Assembly: GCA_016715865.1 (NCBI GenBank)
Contig: JADJXM010000003.1
Location: 431,504-495,503 of the forward strand
Length of the DNA stretch: 64,000 bases
Direction of reading: 5' to 3'
DNA from: Acidobacteriota bacterium
Lineage (GTDB): Bacteria; Acidobacteriota; Blastocatellia; RBC074
This document shows, in pieces, positions 20,476 to 28,744 of this stretch; the stretch's first letter is position 1; each line of letters begins with the position of its first letter. The translations under genes and the position numbers were made by a program. Below the pieces are notes generated by a model. That model ran no database searches. It was not told the origin of the DNA and saw nothing but the letters and a program-made list of their open reading frames with translations.

Positions 20476-20746
20476 TAATCATTTCGGAAAAGGTGAACGA
20501 GATGCTTTGGCTCTGTTGCTCAATCTACAAGCTACTGTCCTGCTGGTTGATGATCTGGGAGCAATGATCGAGGCCAATCGACTCAATATCACAACCATTC
20601 CCACATTCGCTATTCTGGAACGTGCTGCGGCCAGTAAATTAATCGACCTCTCACAGATAGTAGAAGCTTTCAGAAAAACCAGCTTCCGGCTTCCACCGGA
20701 AGAAGAGATTGATGCGATACTGAAACGGAATTCGTATCGAGTGTAA
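20472..20746 (+). pseudogene. DUF3368 PIN-like toxin, internally deleted and frame-shifted
   Basis: The ATG at 20472 overlaps the antitoxin stop and begins MIIIS, the usual start of DUF3368 toxins. After about six codons the family's next residues are absent. A different frame then continues with GERDALALLLNLQATVLLVDD, the second half of the toxin, through to the stop at 20746. The missing segment, normally about 80 residues, includes the first acidic residues of the PIN-like nuclease site, so the toxin should be inactive. This is one deletion joined out of frame near 20480-20500. Confidence 0.72.
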
Positions 20747-21099
20747 AGCGAATCAACAAGACTCCGCCCATAGTATCAGCCTTATAAATCATAAGGAATT
20801 GCGAGTCCAACCTCAGTTCATGGTCGCGTTTGTTCGCTTTGTTTGTATTGGCGTTGTTGACGCTCGTGACGCTCGGCACCTTTCTGCTTTTAGCCGGTGA
20901 TCACATGTCGAAGAAACTTTTACGACGAGTTACATCACGCCGAAGTGGCCGATGTGAATTGAGTCTGGTCACGGCTATGGTCTGTTTAATGCTCAAAGAT
21001 CCAAGCTTGATCAACTGCTTGTTGCCCTTTATAAAGTTCAAATTGGACAAGGCTTTACAAAATGTGTCCTGACATCAGCAGGATCACAGAGTAATAGCG
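20747..21099. other. Gene-free interval in the accessory island
   Basis: No convincing gene. A short open frame at 20830-21072 encodes a hydrophobic start and a basic remainder without family resemblance or ribosome site. The composition is A/T-richer than the flanks. Confidence 0.5.
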
Positions 21100-21131
21100 G
21101 TTAGGCAGTTCCGCTGCAATGCGGGTTATGC
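21100..21131 (-). other. attC-like half site after DUF1801
   Basis: GTTAGGC (21100-21106) and GTTATGC (21125-21131) flank GCTGCAATGCGGG on the plus strand. Read on the gene strand this gives two xxxTAAC boxes around CCGCATTGCAGC, like the left half of an integron attC site. A 13 of 15 match to its core lies at 22066-22080, upstream of DUF2200. A complete palindromic attC is not present, so this is a suggestion only. Confidence 0.3.
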
Positions 21132-21154
21132 GACCTCTTGAATTTCGCGATTGA

Positions 21155-21544
21155 TTATTTTAGCCGTTCAAGCTTTCCTTTCCGGCGCACGATGTTCTTG
21201 TAGTCCCACTGAATATCTCGTGCTTTGACGAGCCACTGCTTGAGAGCTTTCTTATCCATTTGTTCGACGGCAGTGTACCGGTATTCGGCTGCTTTGAACT
21301 TGCCTTCTTTTTTCAGAGATTCTTCGTCAAACGATTGGCCGCTCCAAAATAGAAGTCGCACACAGTCCTTCAGCTTGCTGTAGCCGACAACAGGGTTTCC
21401 ATCCAGAAACCAGACGGGGTGCGCGTGCCAAATCTTGTTTTCCGCTTCTGGAAGATGTTTGGTTATCTCTCCCGCCAGGATGTCGCATATTTGTTTGTCG
21501 ACTGGCGTAAGCGATTCATTATATTTTGTTGTGTCAGGATTCAT
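21155..21544 (-). CDS. DUF1801 domain protein
   Basis: A 129-residue cytosolic protein of the DUF1801 family (frataxin-like fold in some relatives; no established function). Recognisable parts are the N-terminal helix, WHAHPVWFLDGNPVVGYSKL, the VRLLFWSGQSF strand, and a C-terminal Lys/Arg-rich helix. ATG 21544 is chosen because similarity begins at MNPDTTKY; no ribosome site is obvious. Lower G+C than its neighbours and small size fit a mobile cassette-type gene. It follows DUF2200 on the same strand. Confidence 0.72.
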   Translation of the reverse strand: MNPDTTKYNESLTPVDKQICDILAGEITKHLPEAENKIWHAHPVWFLDGNPVVGYSKLKDCVRLLFWSGQSFDEESLKKEGKFKAAEYRYTAVEQMDKKALKQWLVKARDIQWDYKNIVRRKGKLERLK

Positions 21545-21669
21545 AGTTTTTTTGGATGCCGAAAACCAGGAGATTAACAACCAGAGGCATCTTATCCCCA
21601 TGGCTGCATGACGACGAAGTTCTGCGGACCTCCGCCTTTCGATAAATGCATTTTGAGCCAGCGCGATTC

Positions 21670-22023
21670 CTACTGCTTCCGCAAAATCTTGTCCATTGTT
21701 TTTCCCTTCGCCAACTCGTCAATCAATTTATCCAGATAGCGAATTTCCCGCATCACTGGTTCTTCGATCTCTTCTATTCGGACACCGCAAATCACTCCCT
21801 TGATTAAAGTTCGTGAAGGATTAAGCCTTGGAGCTTCCGAAAAGAATGTTTCAAAGTCGGTTTTGTTATTTAGTTGTTCTTCAAACTCTTCCTGATTATA
21901 GCCTGTGAGCCAGCAAATGATTTCATCAACTTCGGCTTTCGTTCTCCCCTTCTTCTCTGCCTTTGCGAGATAATGAGGATAAACACTTGCGACACTCATT
22001 GTATAGATTCTATGTTTTGACAT
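21670..22023 (-). CDS. DUF2200 domain protein
   Basis: A 117-residue protein of unknown function. It opens MSKHRIYTMSVASVYPHYLAKAEKKGR, typical of DUF2200, and has the family stretch WLTGYNQEEF and the late MREIRYLDKLIDELAKGK. Its stop is TAG. The same frame then continues for 25 codons to a TAA at 21593-21595 and reads like protein (WLKMHLSKGGGPQNFVV and MQPWG); see the finding. A/T-richer than the chromosomal flanks. Confidence 0.75.
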   Translation of the reverse strand: MSKHRIYTMSVASVYPHYLAKAEKKGRTKAEVDEIICWLTGYNQEEFEEQLNNKTDFETFFSEAPRLNPSRTLIKGVICGVRIEEIEEPVMREIRYLDKLIDELAKGKTMDKILRKQ

Positions 22024-22049
22024 GATGCTTCCCGTTCAATCTTCAGGTC

Positions 22050-22082
22050 GTTGTAAAGCACGTCAGCTGCAACGCGGGCTTG
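22050..22082 (-). other. attC-like fragment upstream of DUF2200
   Basis: Contains GCTGCAACGCGGGCT (22066-22080), 13 of 15 identical to 21113-21127 on the same strand. On the gene strand it reads CCCGCGTTGCAGCTGACG, 27 bases before the DUF2200 ATG. A GCCTAAC box also lies at 22857-22863 beyond DoxX. Suggestive of decayed integron cassettes. Confidence 0.28.
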
Positions 22083-22177
22083 GTGGCGTCCTGCGAATGG
22101 CTCTTGAGAAAGTGCAATGCGCCGCGATGATTGCGATTAGCTGATTTCGTTGCCCATGCTCGCGCGGTGCGGGCTCA

Positions 22178-22213
22178 CCTGACCGGCCCCCCCCGGGCAG
22201 CCCGCCGGTCAGG
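22178..22213 (-). terminator. GC hairpin at the end of the DoxX-like gene
   Basis: CCTGACCGGC (22178-22187) and GCCGGTCAGG (22204-22213) form a perfect 10-bp stem. The right arm contains the DoxX stop codon. An 8-base C run sits in the loop. Confidence 0.6.
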
Positions 22214-22580
22214 AGATCGGCTTCATGACCAGCCGGCCGTATGCGATAAACGCCATGATGAGGCCCAGCACGCCGCTCAAGATGATGGGAGCGATCTCGT
22301 GATACTTGACGTGCACCCCAATGAACACGAGGCTCTCGATCGCCAGGATCGTGGCAGCCAGGACCGTCAGCCGCGGCTGCCAGCGGAAGGCAGCGGGGAC
22401 GATCAGCCCGACAGTGCATACGAGTTCGAGGATGCCGAGGGCCATCCAGGCTTCCCGCGGCAACGCACCAAAGGACGGAACTCCCTCGCTTACCTTGTCG
22501 AGCATGAAGACCTTCATGACGCCCGACGCTCCGTACAGGAGTGCGGCGAGGACTTGCAGAACCCACAACAGGATGTTCAT
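22209..22580 (-). CDS. DoxX-like small membrane protein
   Basis: A 123-residue protein with four predicted membrane helices, of the DoxX-like family. It starts MNILLWVLQVLAALLYGASG, then a polar loop (VPSFGALPREAWMALGILE) and three more hydrophobic segments. Relatives are associated with thiosulfate:quinone oxidoreductase subunits or redox-linked membrane complexes, but most have no known role. ATG 22580 has an excellent GAGGAGG ribosome site 8 bases upstream. Its high G+C contrasts with the A/T-rich DUF2200 next to it, so the two were probably acquired separately. Confidence 0.75.
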   Translation of the reverse strand: MNILLWVLQVLAALLYGASGVMKVFMLDKVSEGVPSFGALPREAWMALGILELVCTVGLIVPAAFRWQPRLTVLAATILAIESLVFIGVHVKYHEIAPIILSGVLGLIMAFIAYGRLVMKPIS

Positions 22581-22954
22581 CGAGTGCCTCCTCACGGTTT
22601 CCACATCGGTGAGCGCAGGGCCGTTTCTCCCCGCGCGATCCACATTCTGAGCCCAGCGACCTTCTCCGTTGACGGGCCCGTGACATACAGCCAACTTCGC
22701 CCAGCCGCCAATTTCGTTTCCGGCGGGGTCGAGGGCGGAGAGGGATCATACCGCCAGATCGACTCTCAGATCCCCTCACGCTTTTTTCATCAGCCTGTGA
22801 GATAGAATTTCTCACTATCCTTTTTCCCTCAGCAGAGTCGCTCAGATAACGTCGGCGCCTAACTATTGACGATTTTATAATAGCGGTACTCCTGTTCCAA
22901 CCCACTTGCATGGCCAACCCTCTCGATTGAATTATAGCCCTAACCCCTTGACGC
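22581..22954. other. Gene-free interval upstream of DoxX
   Basis: The first 150 bases are as G/C-rich as the DoxX gene, the rest is not. A GCCTAAC box lies at 22857-22863. Long open frames here on the minus strand lack family resemblance and run through the DoxX gene in another frame. Confidence 0.5.
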
Positions 22955-23908
22955 TTAGTCGACGAACTCTACATCGATCGTTGGCTTTATCGATTCCAGT
23001 TCAGGCAGCGTTCGGCTGACCAACTCTTTCTCGAAATAGAGAGCGTTGGGGAATTCGGTTTTGATGCCGGCCCAGACCTTCGTCCAGCCGCCCATCTTTC
23101 TAACCTGGCTATCGAACTGATCGATCCGCGGCGGGATGTGCATCAACACGACCTGCTTCGCCCGGATATGATCGCGGACGGCGCGCTTCCACCCGGCATC
23201 AAAGAAATACCAGTACGGAATAAACGCTACGTCGATCCCGTCATTCGCGATGGTGTAATTCTTGAAGACGAAGTCCTCGGCTTCGGAATCGCCGATGTGC
23301 AGGAACTTCCTGCCGCCGATCTCGACAATAAAGCCGAGGTTCTGAACCGGCCGGTTGCGCCCGTGATGAATGTTGAGAATCTGCACCGTGACGCCTCGAT
23401 GAGCGCGCGTGATCCGCTCGCCCTCTTTCGGCGGCGCGGCGACCACGCGATCTTTGATCCGATCGAAGCCGCCGACCGCGTTGAGTTTCTCTATTGCTTG
23501 CGGCGTCGAAATAAAAAGAGCCTGTGGATTGCGGGAGAGATGAGCGGCAACGGCCTGGGCGTCAAAATGGTCGTCGTGATGATGGGTCGCCAGCACGAGA
23601 TCTACGCCGTCAAATGGACTTGCGGCGCTCTCCAACTTTTCGCGATTCGCCTTCGAAAGCACGGCGTAGCCATCGACTCCCCCGCGAAAGAGCGCGTCGA
23701 TCAAGACCTGCTTTCCATCAACCCCGATGAGAAAGCCTTCGTTGGCTAGATAAGATATCTCCAGCGAGGGGGAAGACCCACCGATATTTTGTTCATCAAT
23801 AGAAACTCCCCCAACCTTTTTCAAAACCCCGCCAGTCTGGGTCACAGAAACAGAGACGAAACAGAAAAGAATAATCATCGAGCTAGTCCGAAAACGTTGA
23901 TTCGACAT
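22955..23908 (-). CDS. Secreted MBL-fold metallo-hydrolase
   Basis: A 317-residue protein with an N-terminal signal segment (MIILFCFVSVSVTQTG) and a metallo-beta-lactamase fold. The metal-binding motif THHHDDHFDA lies near residue 108. Further ligands are in NIHHGRNR, the HIGDSEAED strand (Asp bridging the two metals) and LMHIPPR. The order and spacing resemble the UlaG/RomA-like branch rather than a beta-lactamase. It probably acts in the periplasm on a small ester or phosphodiester; the substrate is unknown. A small hairpin (23975-23994) lies between it and the upstream VOC gene. Confidence 0.85.
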   Translation of the reverse strand: MSNQRFRTSSMIILFCFVSVSVTQTGGVLKKVGGVSIDEQNIGGSSPSLEISYLANEGFLIGVDGKQVLIDALFRGGVDGYAVLSKANREKLESAASPFDGVDLVLATHHHDDHFDAQAVAAHLSRNPQALFISTPQAIEKLNAVGGFDRIKDRVVAAPPKEGERITRAHRGVTVQILNIHHGRNRPVQNLGFIVEIGGRKFLHIGDSEAEDFVFKNYTIANDGIDVAFIPYWYFFDAGWKRAVRDHIRAKQVVLMHIPPRIDQFDSQVRKMGGWTKVWAGIKTEFPNALYFEKELVSRTLPELESIKPTIDVEFVD

Positions 23909-23974
23909 TATCTCTCCTTCCTATCTACAAGGCAGGCACCAACCACCAATTAAGTTAATTGAAATGCCGGCAGC

Positions 23975-23994
23975 AAGAGTTATCGCTAACTCTT
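23975..23994 (-). terminator. 8-bp hairpin between the VOC and MBL genes
   Basis: AAGAGTTA (23975-23982), loop TCGC, TAACTCTT (23987-23994): a perfect small stem 160 bases past the VOC gene stop. The rest of 23909-24153 is G/C-rich without recognisable features. Confidence 0.4.
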
Positions 23995-24153
23995 CTTGAA
24001 GATACACACAGGGTGGGTCTTAATTCGTGTTTTCAATCGCAAACGCCGCCCGGTGCGGCTCGTGGCGGTTGCGGCCGCGCGCGGCAATCGCGACACGCGG
24101 GAATTAGAGCAAATGCCATTCGATATGAGAAGTGCTGGCCCGGATTGACTGTA

Positions 24154-24573
24154 TCAATCTGTGGGAGTCGCTTCGCTGCAATTGACCATCCACGGGATGC
24201 CGAATTGATCGATCAGCATGCCGAACTTCTTTGCCCAGAACGTTTGCTGCAACGGCATATTCACCTTGCCATTCTCCGCCAGAGCATTGAAGACGCGTTC
24301 GGCTTCGGCGACATCATCAAAACTGAGAGAGATGCAAAAGCCGTCAGGTTTCTGGTAATAACCCGGAGGGCTGTCGGCCCCCATGACACTGACATCCCCG
24401 ATTTCGATCGTGGCGTGCATGATCTTATCGGCGTATTCAGCAGGAAACTCGCCCGCCATCGGCGAAGCGCCGTAGGTGATGGAGAAGAGCGTTCTGGCGC
24501 CCAGGTGTTGCTCGTAAAACCGATAAGCTTCGGCGCAATTGCCGTTAAAGTTCAAATGCGGATTCAATTTCAT
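24154..24573 (-). CDS. VOC family protein, PhnB-like
   Basis: A 139-residue vicinal-oxygen-chelate protein of the PhnB/DUF899-neighbour type. It starts MKLNPHLNFNGNCAEAYRFYEQHLG, has HATIEIGDVSVMGADSPPG in the middle, and ends with the family stretch QFGIPWMVNC. The fold usually binds a metal; function in this subfamily is not established. ATG 24573 follows an AAGGAG ribosome site. A 30-base remnant of a second copy of this 3' end is preserved at 26961-26990 (27 of 30 identical), next to an R-family element. Confidence 0.85.
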   Translation of the reverse strand: MKLNPHLNFNGNCAEAYRFYEQHLGARTLFSITYGASPMAGEFPAEYADKIMHATIEIGDVSVMGADSPPGYYQKPDGFCISLSFDDVAEAERVFNALAENGKVNMPLQQTFWAKKFGMLIDQFGIPWMVNCSEATPTD

Positions 24574-24628
24574 CGTGTGCTCCTTGCGTTGGCGAATGTG
24601 AAGAATTGCCTTTGCTTCTCTACTACTA

Positions 24629-24906
24629 CTCTGCAAACTAAATTTTCGGGCATTTAAATTCGGAAGAAATTAATCGCAAAGACCGCAAAGGTGCAAATAA
24701 TTAATCGCAGAGGCCGCAAAGGAGCAAAGATTTTTTGGTGATATGAATATCCGGATTATTGCCCATTGTATATAATTCGAACACTGATCTTCCCTGTATA
24801 TCTTTGCCCCTTTGCGGCCTTTGCGATTAAATTCTTTGCGCATCTTCGCGGCCTTTGCGATTAACTTTTTCCCAGTCTTGAATACAAGAAAATTTAGTTT
24901 CCAGAA
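24629..24906. repeat. R-family MITE-like element R2 (278 bp)
   Basis: Terminal inverted repeats CTCTGCAAACTAAATTTTC (24629-24647) and its near complement (24888-24906) match at 17 of 19. The 8-base direct repeat TACTACTA flanks it at 24621-24628 and 24907-24914. The interior is a set of hairpin-forming AATCGCAAAGGCCGCAAAG units around a core with ATCCGGATTATTGCCCATT. It is nearly identical to R6 (31711-31989) in reverse orientation. No coding capacity. Confidence 0.9.
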
Positions 24907-24914
24907 TACTACTA

Positions 24915-25149
<235 letters not shown>

Positions 25150-25215
25150 TTGAGTATAAATGAAAATCGTAATACTGACGTCGAAGCTAAACTTTTTGGT
25201 TGAAAGGATAGACAT

Positions 25216-25698
25216 ATGCCACGAATTTTAAAGACGTTGATTCTTCTCGCGGCGCTCGCGCCAGGCGGATTCGCTCAGACGGCGCCGGATTCTGCAGAGC
25301 TGACGAAGCTATTGAATGATTTTCTGGCAGGAGCCTCGCGTAATGACGCCGCGATGCACGATCGTTTCTGGGCCGAGGATCTGATCTACACCGGCTCGAC
25401 GGGAACGCGCAGGGGCAAGGCCGAGGTCATGAGCGGCGTGCGCTCAGCGCCGCCCGCCAGACCGGGCGATCCGAAGAGCGTTTACTCCTCCGAAGAGGTC
25501 CGCATACAACAATACGGCAATACTGCGATCGTCGCTTTCCGGCTGGTCAATACGACCGAAAAAGCCGAAAAAGATGGAAAGACCGAAGTCACGAAGTATT
25601 ACAACACCGGCACATTCCTCAGACGCAACGGCAAATGGCAGGTCGTGAGCTGGCAGGCGACGAGGATCCCCGACCAAAAAGACGAGCCAAAGAAATAA
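25216..25698 (+). CDS. Secreted DUF4440/SnoaL-like (NTF2-fold) protein
   Basis: A 160-residue protein with a clear signal peptide (residues 1-20, ending GGFAQ) and an NTF2-like cone fold. Typical parts are LTKLLNDFLAGASRNDAAMHDRFWAEDLIYTGSTG, then VRIQQYGNTAIVAFRL and the final WQVVSWQATRIP. DUF4440 proteins are often small lyases, isomerases or ligand-binding proteins; the active residues here do not identify a substrate. AAAGGA lies upstream of the ATG. It stands alone between R-family repeats and the converging hydrolase. Confidence 0.8.
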   Translation: MPRILKTLILLAALAPGGFAQTAPDSAELTKLLNDFLAGASRNDAAMHDRFWAEDLIYTGSTGTRRGKAEVMSGVRSAPPARPGDPKSVYSSEEVRIQQYGNTAIVAFRLVNTTEKAEKDGKTEVTKYYNTGTFLRRNGKWQVVSWQATRIPDQKDEPKK

Positions 25699-25751
25699 TG
25701 CTCCTGCTTGCTGCGGAACAGGCAGGATTTGGCATCTACGCTAATCAGGCG

Positions 25752-26639
<888 letters not shown>

Positions 26640-26740
26640 TCTTTCTCCTTGCATTGGAAATGAGAGTTCGGACAGCCATTTCTTGTCTTTCTGGCGTGTG
26701 CCGAAAATCTACTATGGTGTGTTTCTCCTGCAATTAACTA

Positions 26741-26960
26741 CTGTGTAACATAAGTTTTTTAAGATTTTCAACGCCAAACACCGCTTGCCAAGAGGGTTTA
26801 AACGCCAAGGACGCCAAGGACGCCAAGTCGGCAAGAGTTTATAAGAAGTAATGATTCGCTGTAGTATCCATTTCGCCAATAACACTATCAAATATGCTGA
26901 TCAAATTATTCATTTGAAACCCCCTTGGCGTTGATCTTAAAAAAACTTATGTTACACAGT
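26741..26960. repeat. R-family MITE-like element R4 inserted into a PhnB-like remnant
   Basis: Ends CTGTGTAACATAAGTTTTTT and its complement ACTTATGTTACACAG form an inverted repeat of about 26 bp with one indel. The flanks ATTAACTA (26733-26740) and ATTAACCA (26961-26968) match at 7 of 8. Joined, the flanks read like the 3' end of the intact PhnB-like gene, which gives the empty site. The interior has CAACGCCAAG-type arms. No coding capacity. Confidence 0.88.
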
Positions 26961-26993
26961 ATTAACCATCCACGGGGTGCCGAATTGGTCAAT
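26961..26993 (-). pseudogene. Remnant of a second PhnB-like gene 3' end
   Basis: Bases 26961-26990 match 24181-24210 at 27 of 30 and on the minus strand encode DQFGTPWMVN, the conserved PhnB tail. The piece continues on the other side of R4 for about 11 bases (26728-26738). The stop codon of the downstream serine hydrolase (26989-26991) lies inside it. Confidence 0.75.
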
Positions 26994-28542
26994 TGTTCGG
27001 GCTCACCTGGCCGACCAGCAGCGGCAGCTTCGTGGGGCCAAAGGCTACGTTGTGCTCCCCCTCGATTGTAAGCCGGTCGCCCTCAAACTTAAATGCCATC
27101 GTTGAATAGAACGGCGTCTCATAGAGAGTGAGTTTGAGGGTGAAGACTTTGTCCGCAGTCCAGGCGCCGCTTGCTGCGACCGCGGGGTGCGCCGGTACGC
27201 TCAGGAAACGGTCGAGCCCGTTGGCAAAGCCGCCCTGGCTTTTCGTCCATGACCCGATTCCGATCGGAGTCCGCGTCTCTCCGCCGGCCGTGCGTATGAC
27301 CAGCACGGGCGATTTCGAGTTGAAGTCGAGCGCCGCCGCTTTGATGCCGCGGTCATTTTCAGGAAACTCATACCACTTCCCCGATACCTTTGCGACTAGT
27401 GGAGTAGTCCCCTGCCCGGAAGGGAGCCTGACCGTCAGGCCGGCGAGCCTGGACTCGAGCTTGCGCCGGGCAGCTGCATCCGCCGGCATCGGCTTCGACT
27501 TCATCGCCGGCAGGAGCTTATCCCAGACAAGATTCATGACAGCCTGCATGTTCCGCACGCCGCTGGTGATAGCAATTACGGCATCGAGTTCGGGGATGAC
27601 GATGCAATACTGACCGAAGGCTCCGTCGCCTCGATAAGACTTATGACGGGAGCGCCAGAACTGGTAGCCATATCCCTGATCCCAGTCGCTGCCGGGTGAG
27701 GATCCGTTCGAAGTCTGCAGGGCGGTCGCCTCTTCGACCCAGGCCGCGGGCACGAGCTGCCGTCCCTTCCAGACGCCTTTCTGCAGATACAACTGCCCGA
27801 AGCGCGCGATATCCTCGGTGCGCACCATCAAACCATAGGCGCCTGCCGTGATTCCCTGCGGGCTGGTAATCCAGGTCGGGTTCTCGATGTTGAGCGGTTC
27901 AAACAGCCTCGGCCGAAGGTAGTCGAGCACCGTCATTCCGGTCATCTTCTGCACGATCGCCGAGAGCATATAGGTTGCCGGCGAGTTGTAGAGGAAATGA
28001 GTGCCCGGTTTGAATGCGACCGGGTGCGCGAGGAACTTCCTGGTCCAGGGATCATCCGGCAGCTTTGAGCCAGCTACACTCCTGAGCTGAGGCTCTGTCT
28101 GATGCCCCGTAGCCATGCGCAACAGGTCACGCACTCGCATCGACCGCAGGTTGGCTGAAGGTTCAGCCGGGGCATCTTCGGGAAAGAACTTCAACACTTC
28201 GTCATCGAGGCTGAATTTACCTTCAGCGACCGCAAGTCCGACGGCGGTCGAGGTGAAGCTCTTGCTCAAAGAATAAAGAATGTGCGGAGTCGCGGCATCG
28301 TACGGCCCCCACCACCCTTCAGCAACAACGCGACCGTGCCGCACAAGCATGAAGCTGTGCATCTGGTCGATCTCTTTGTCCGCCGCTTCCACAAACGCGA
28401 GAATGTCGGAAGACGAAATCCCCTGCTGCTCAGGAGCGCTCCGCGGCAGGGAAACTGAATTGCCGGACCGCCGATCGTGCTGCTGGGCGAGAACGGGTGA
28501 GTAACACAACGCAATAAGTAGACAGAGCAGGAAGCTTCGCAT
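26989..28542 (-). CDS. Secreted serine hydrolase, beta-lactamase/class C type
   Basis: A 517-residue protein with a signal peptide (MRSFLLCLLIALCYSPVLAQ). The class C beta-lactamase-like domain spans about residues 35-345. The nucleophile motif SLSKSFTS (SxxK) lies near residue 92, the YxN-type motif in FLYNSPATYML, and the third motif region in GDGAFGQYCIVIPE. The remaining 170 residues form a beta-rich C-terminal domain of the DUF3471/lipocalin-like kind. Most such proteins are esterases or D-amino-acid peptidases rather than antibiotic-resistance enzymes. Its last codons run into the PhnB-like remnant. Confidence 0.87.
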   Translation of the reverse strand: MRSFLLCLLIALCYSPVLAQQHDRRSGNSVSLPRSAPEQQGISSSDILAFVEAADKEIDQMHSFMLVRHGRVVAEGWWGPYDAATPHILYSLSKSFTSTAVGLAVAEGKFSLDDEVLKFFPEDAPAEPSANLRSMRVRDLLRMATGHQTEPQLRSVAGSKLPDDPWTRKFLAHPVAFKPGTHFLYNSPATYMLSAIVQKMTGMTVLDYLRPRLFEPLNIENPTWITSPQGITAGAYGLMVRTEDIARFGQLYLQKGVWKGRQLVPAAWVEEATALQTSNGSSPGSDWDQGYGYQFWRSRHKSYRGDGAFGQYCIVIPELDAVIAITSGVRNMQAVMNLVWDKLLPAMKSKPMPADAAARRKLESRLAGLTVRLPSGQGTTPLVAKVSGKWYEFPENDRGIKAAALDFNSKSPVLVIRTAGGETRTPIGIGSWTKSQGGFANGLDRFLSVPAHPAVAASGAWTADKVFTLKLTLYETPFYSTMAFKFEGDRLTIEGEHNVAFGPTKLPLLVGQVSPNN

Positions 28543-28588
28543 GGTTTACCTTTCGTATCATTTGGAATGGATATCCAGGAGGCTTGAA

Positions 28589-28707
28589 TAATAGTGCTGT
28601 CCTGATCTGAAAATCAATGTTCGGTAATAACCCACTCGACGATAATCAGGGTTTAAAATATTCTTTGCGGCCTTTGCGATTAATCAGTTAAAAAACATAG
28701 TATACAG
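28589..28707. repeat. R-family fragment R9
   Basis: Contains CTTTGCGGCCTTTGCGATTAAT and an end TTAAAAAACATAGTATACAG resembling the R4 terminus, plus a weak AATGTTCGGTAATAACCCA core. The left half is too diverged to mark a boundary. It ends 38 bases before the PD40 gene start. Confidence 0.55.
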
Positions 28708-28744
28708 AGCATTGAAAAACAATAAACAGAAAGAGAGTCCTGCC

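Noticed and set aside
20830..21072. 80-codon plus-strand frame as a small membrane protein
   Set aside because: Hydrophobic only in its first 25 residues, no ribosome site, no family resemblance; kept as gene-free.
22063..22917. 284-codon minus-strand frame around DoxX
   Set aside because: Runs through the DoxX gene in another frame and the gene-free interval; Arg/Ser/Gly-rich without recognisable motifs.
26989..28542. Antibiotic resistance beta-lactamase
   Set aside because: It has the SxxK fold but an additional C-terminal domain and size typical of esterase or peptidase relatives; no resistance-specific evidence.
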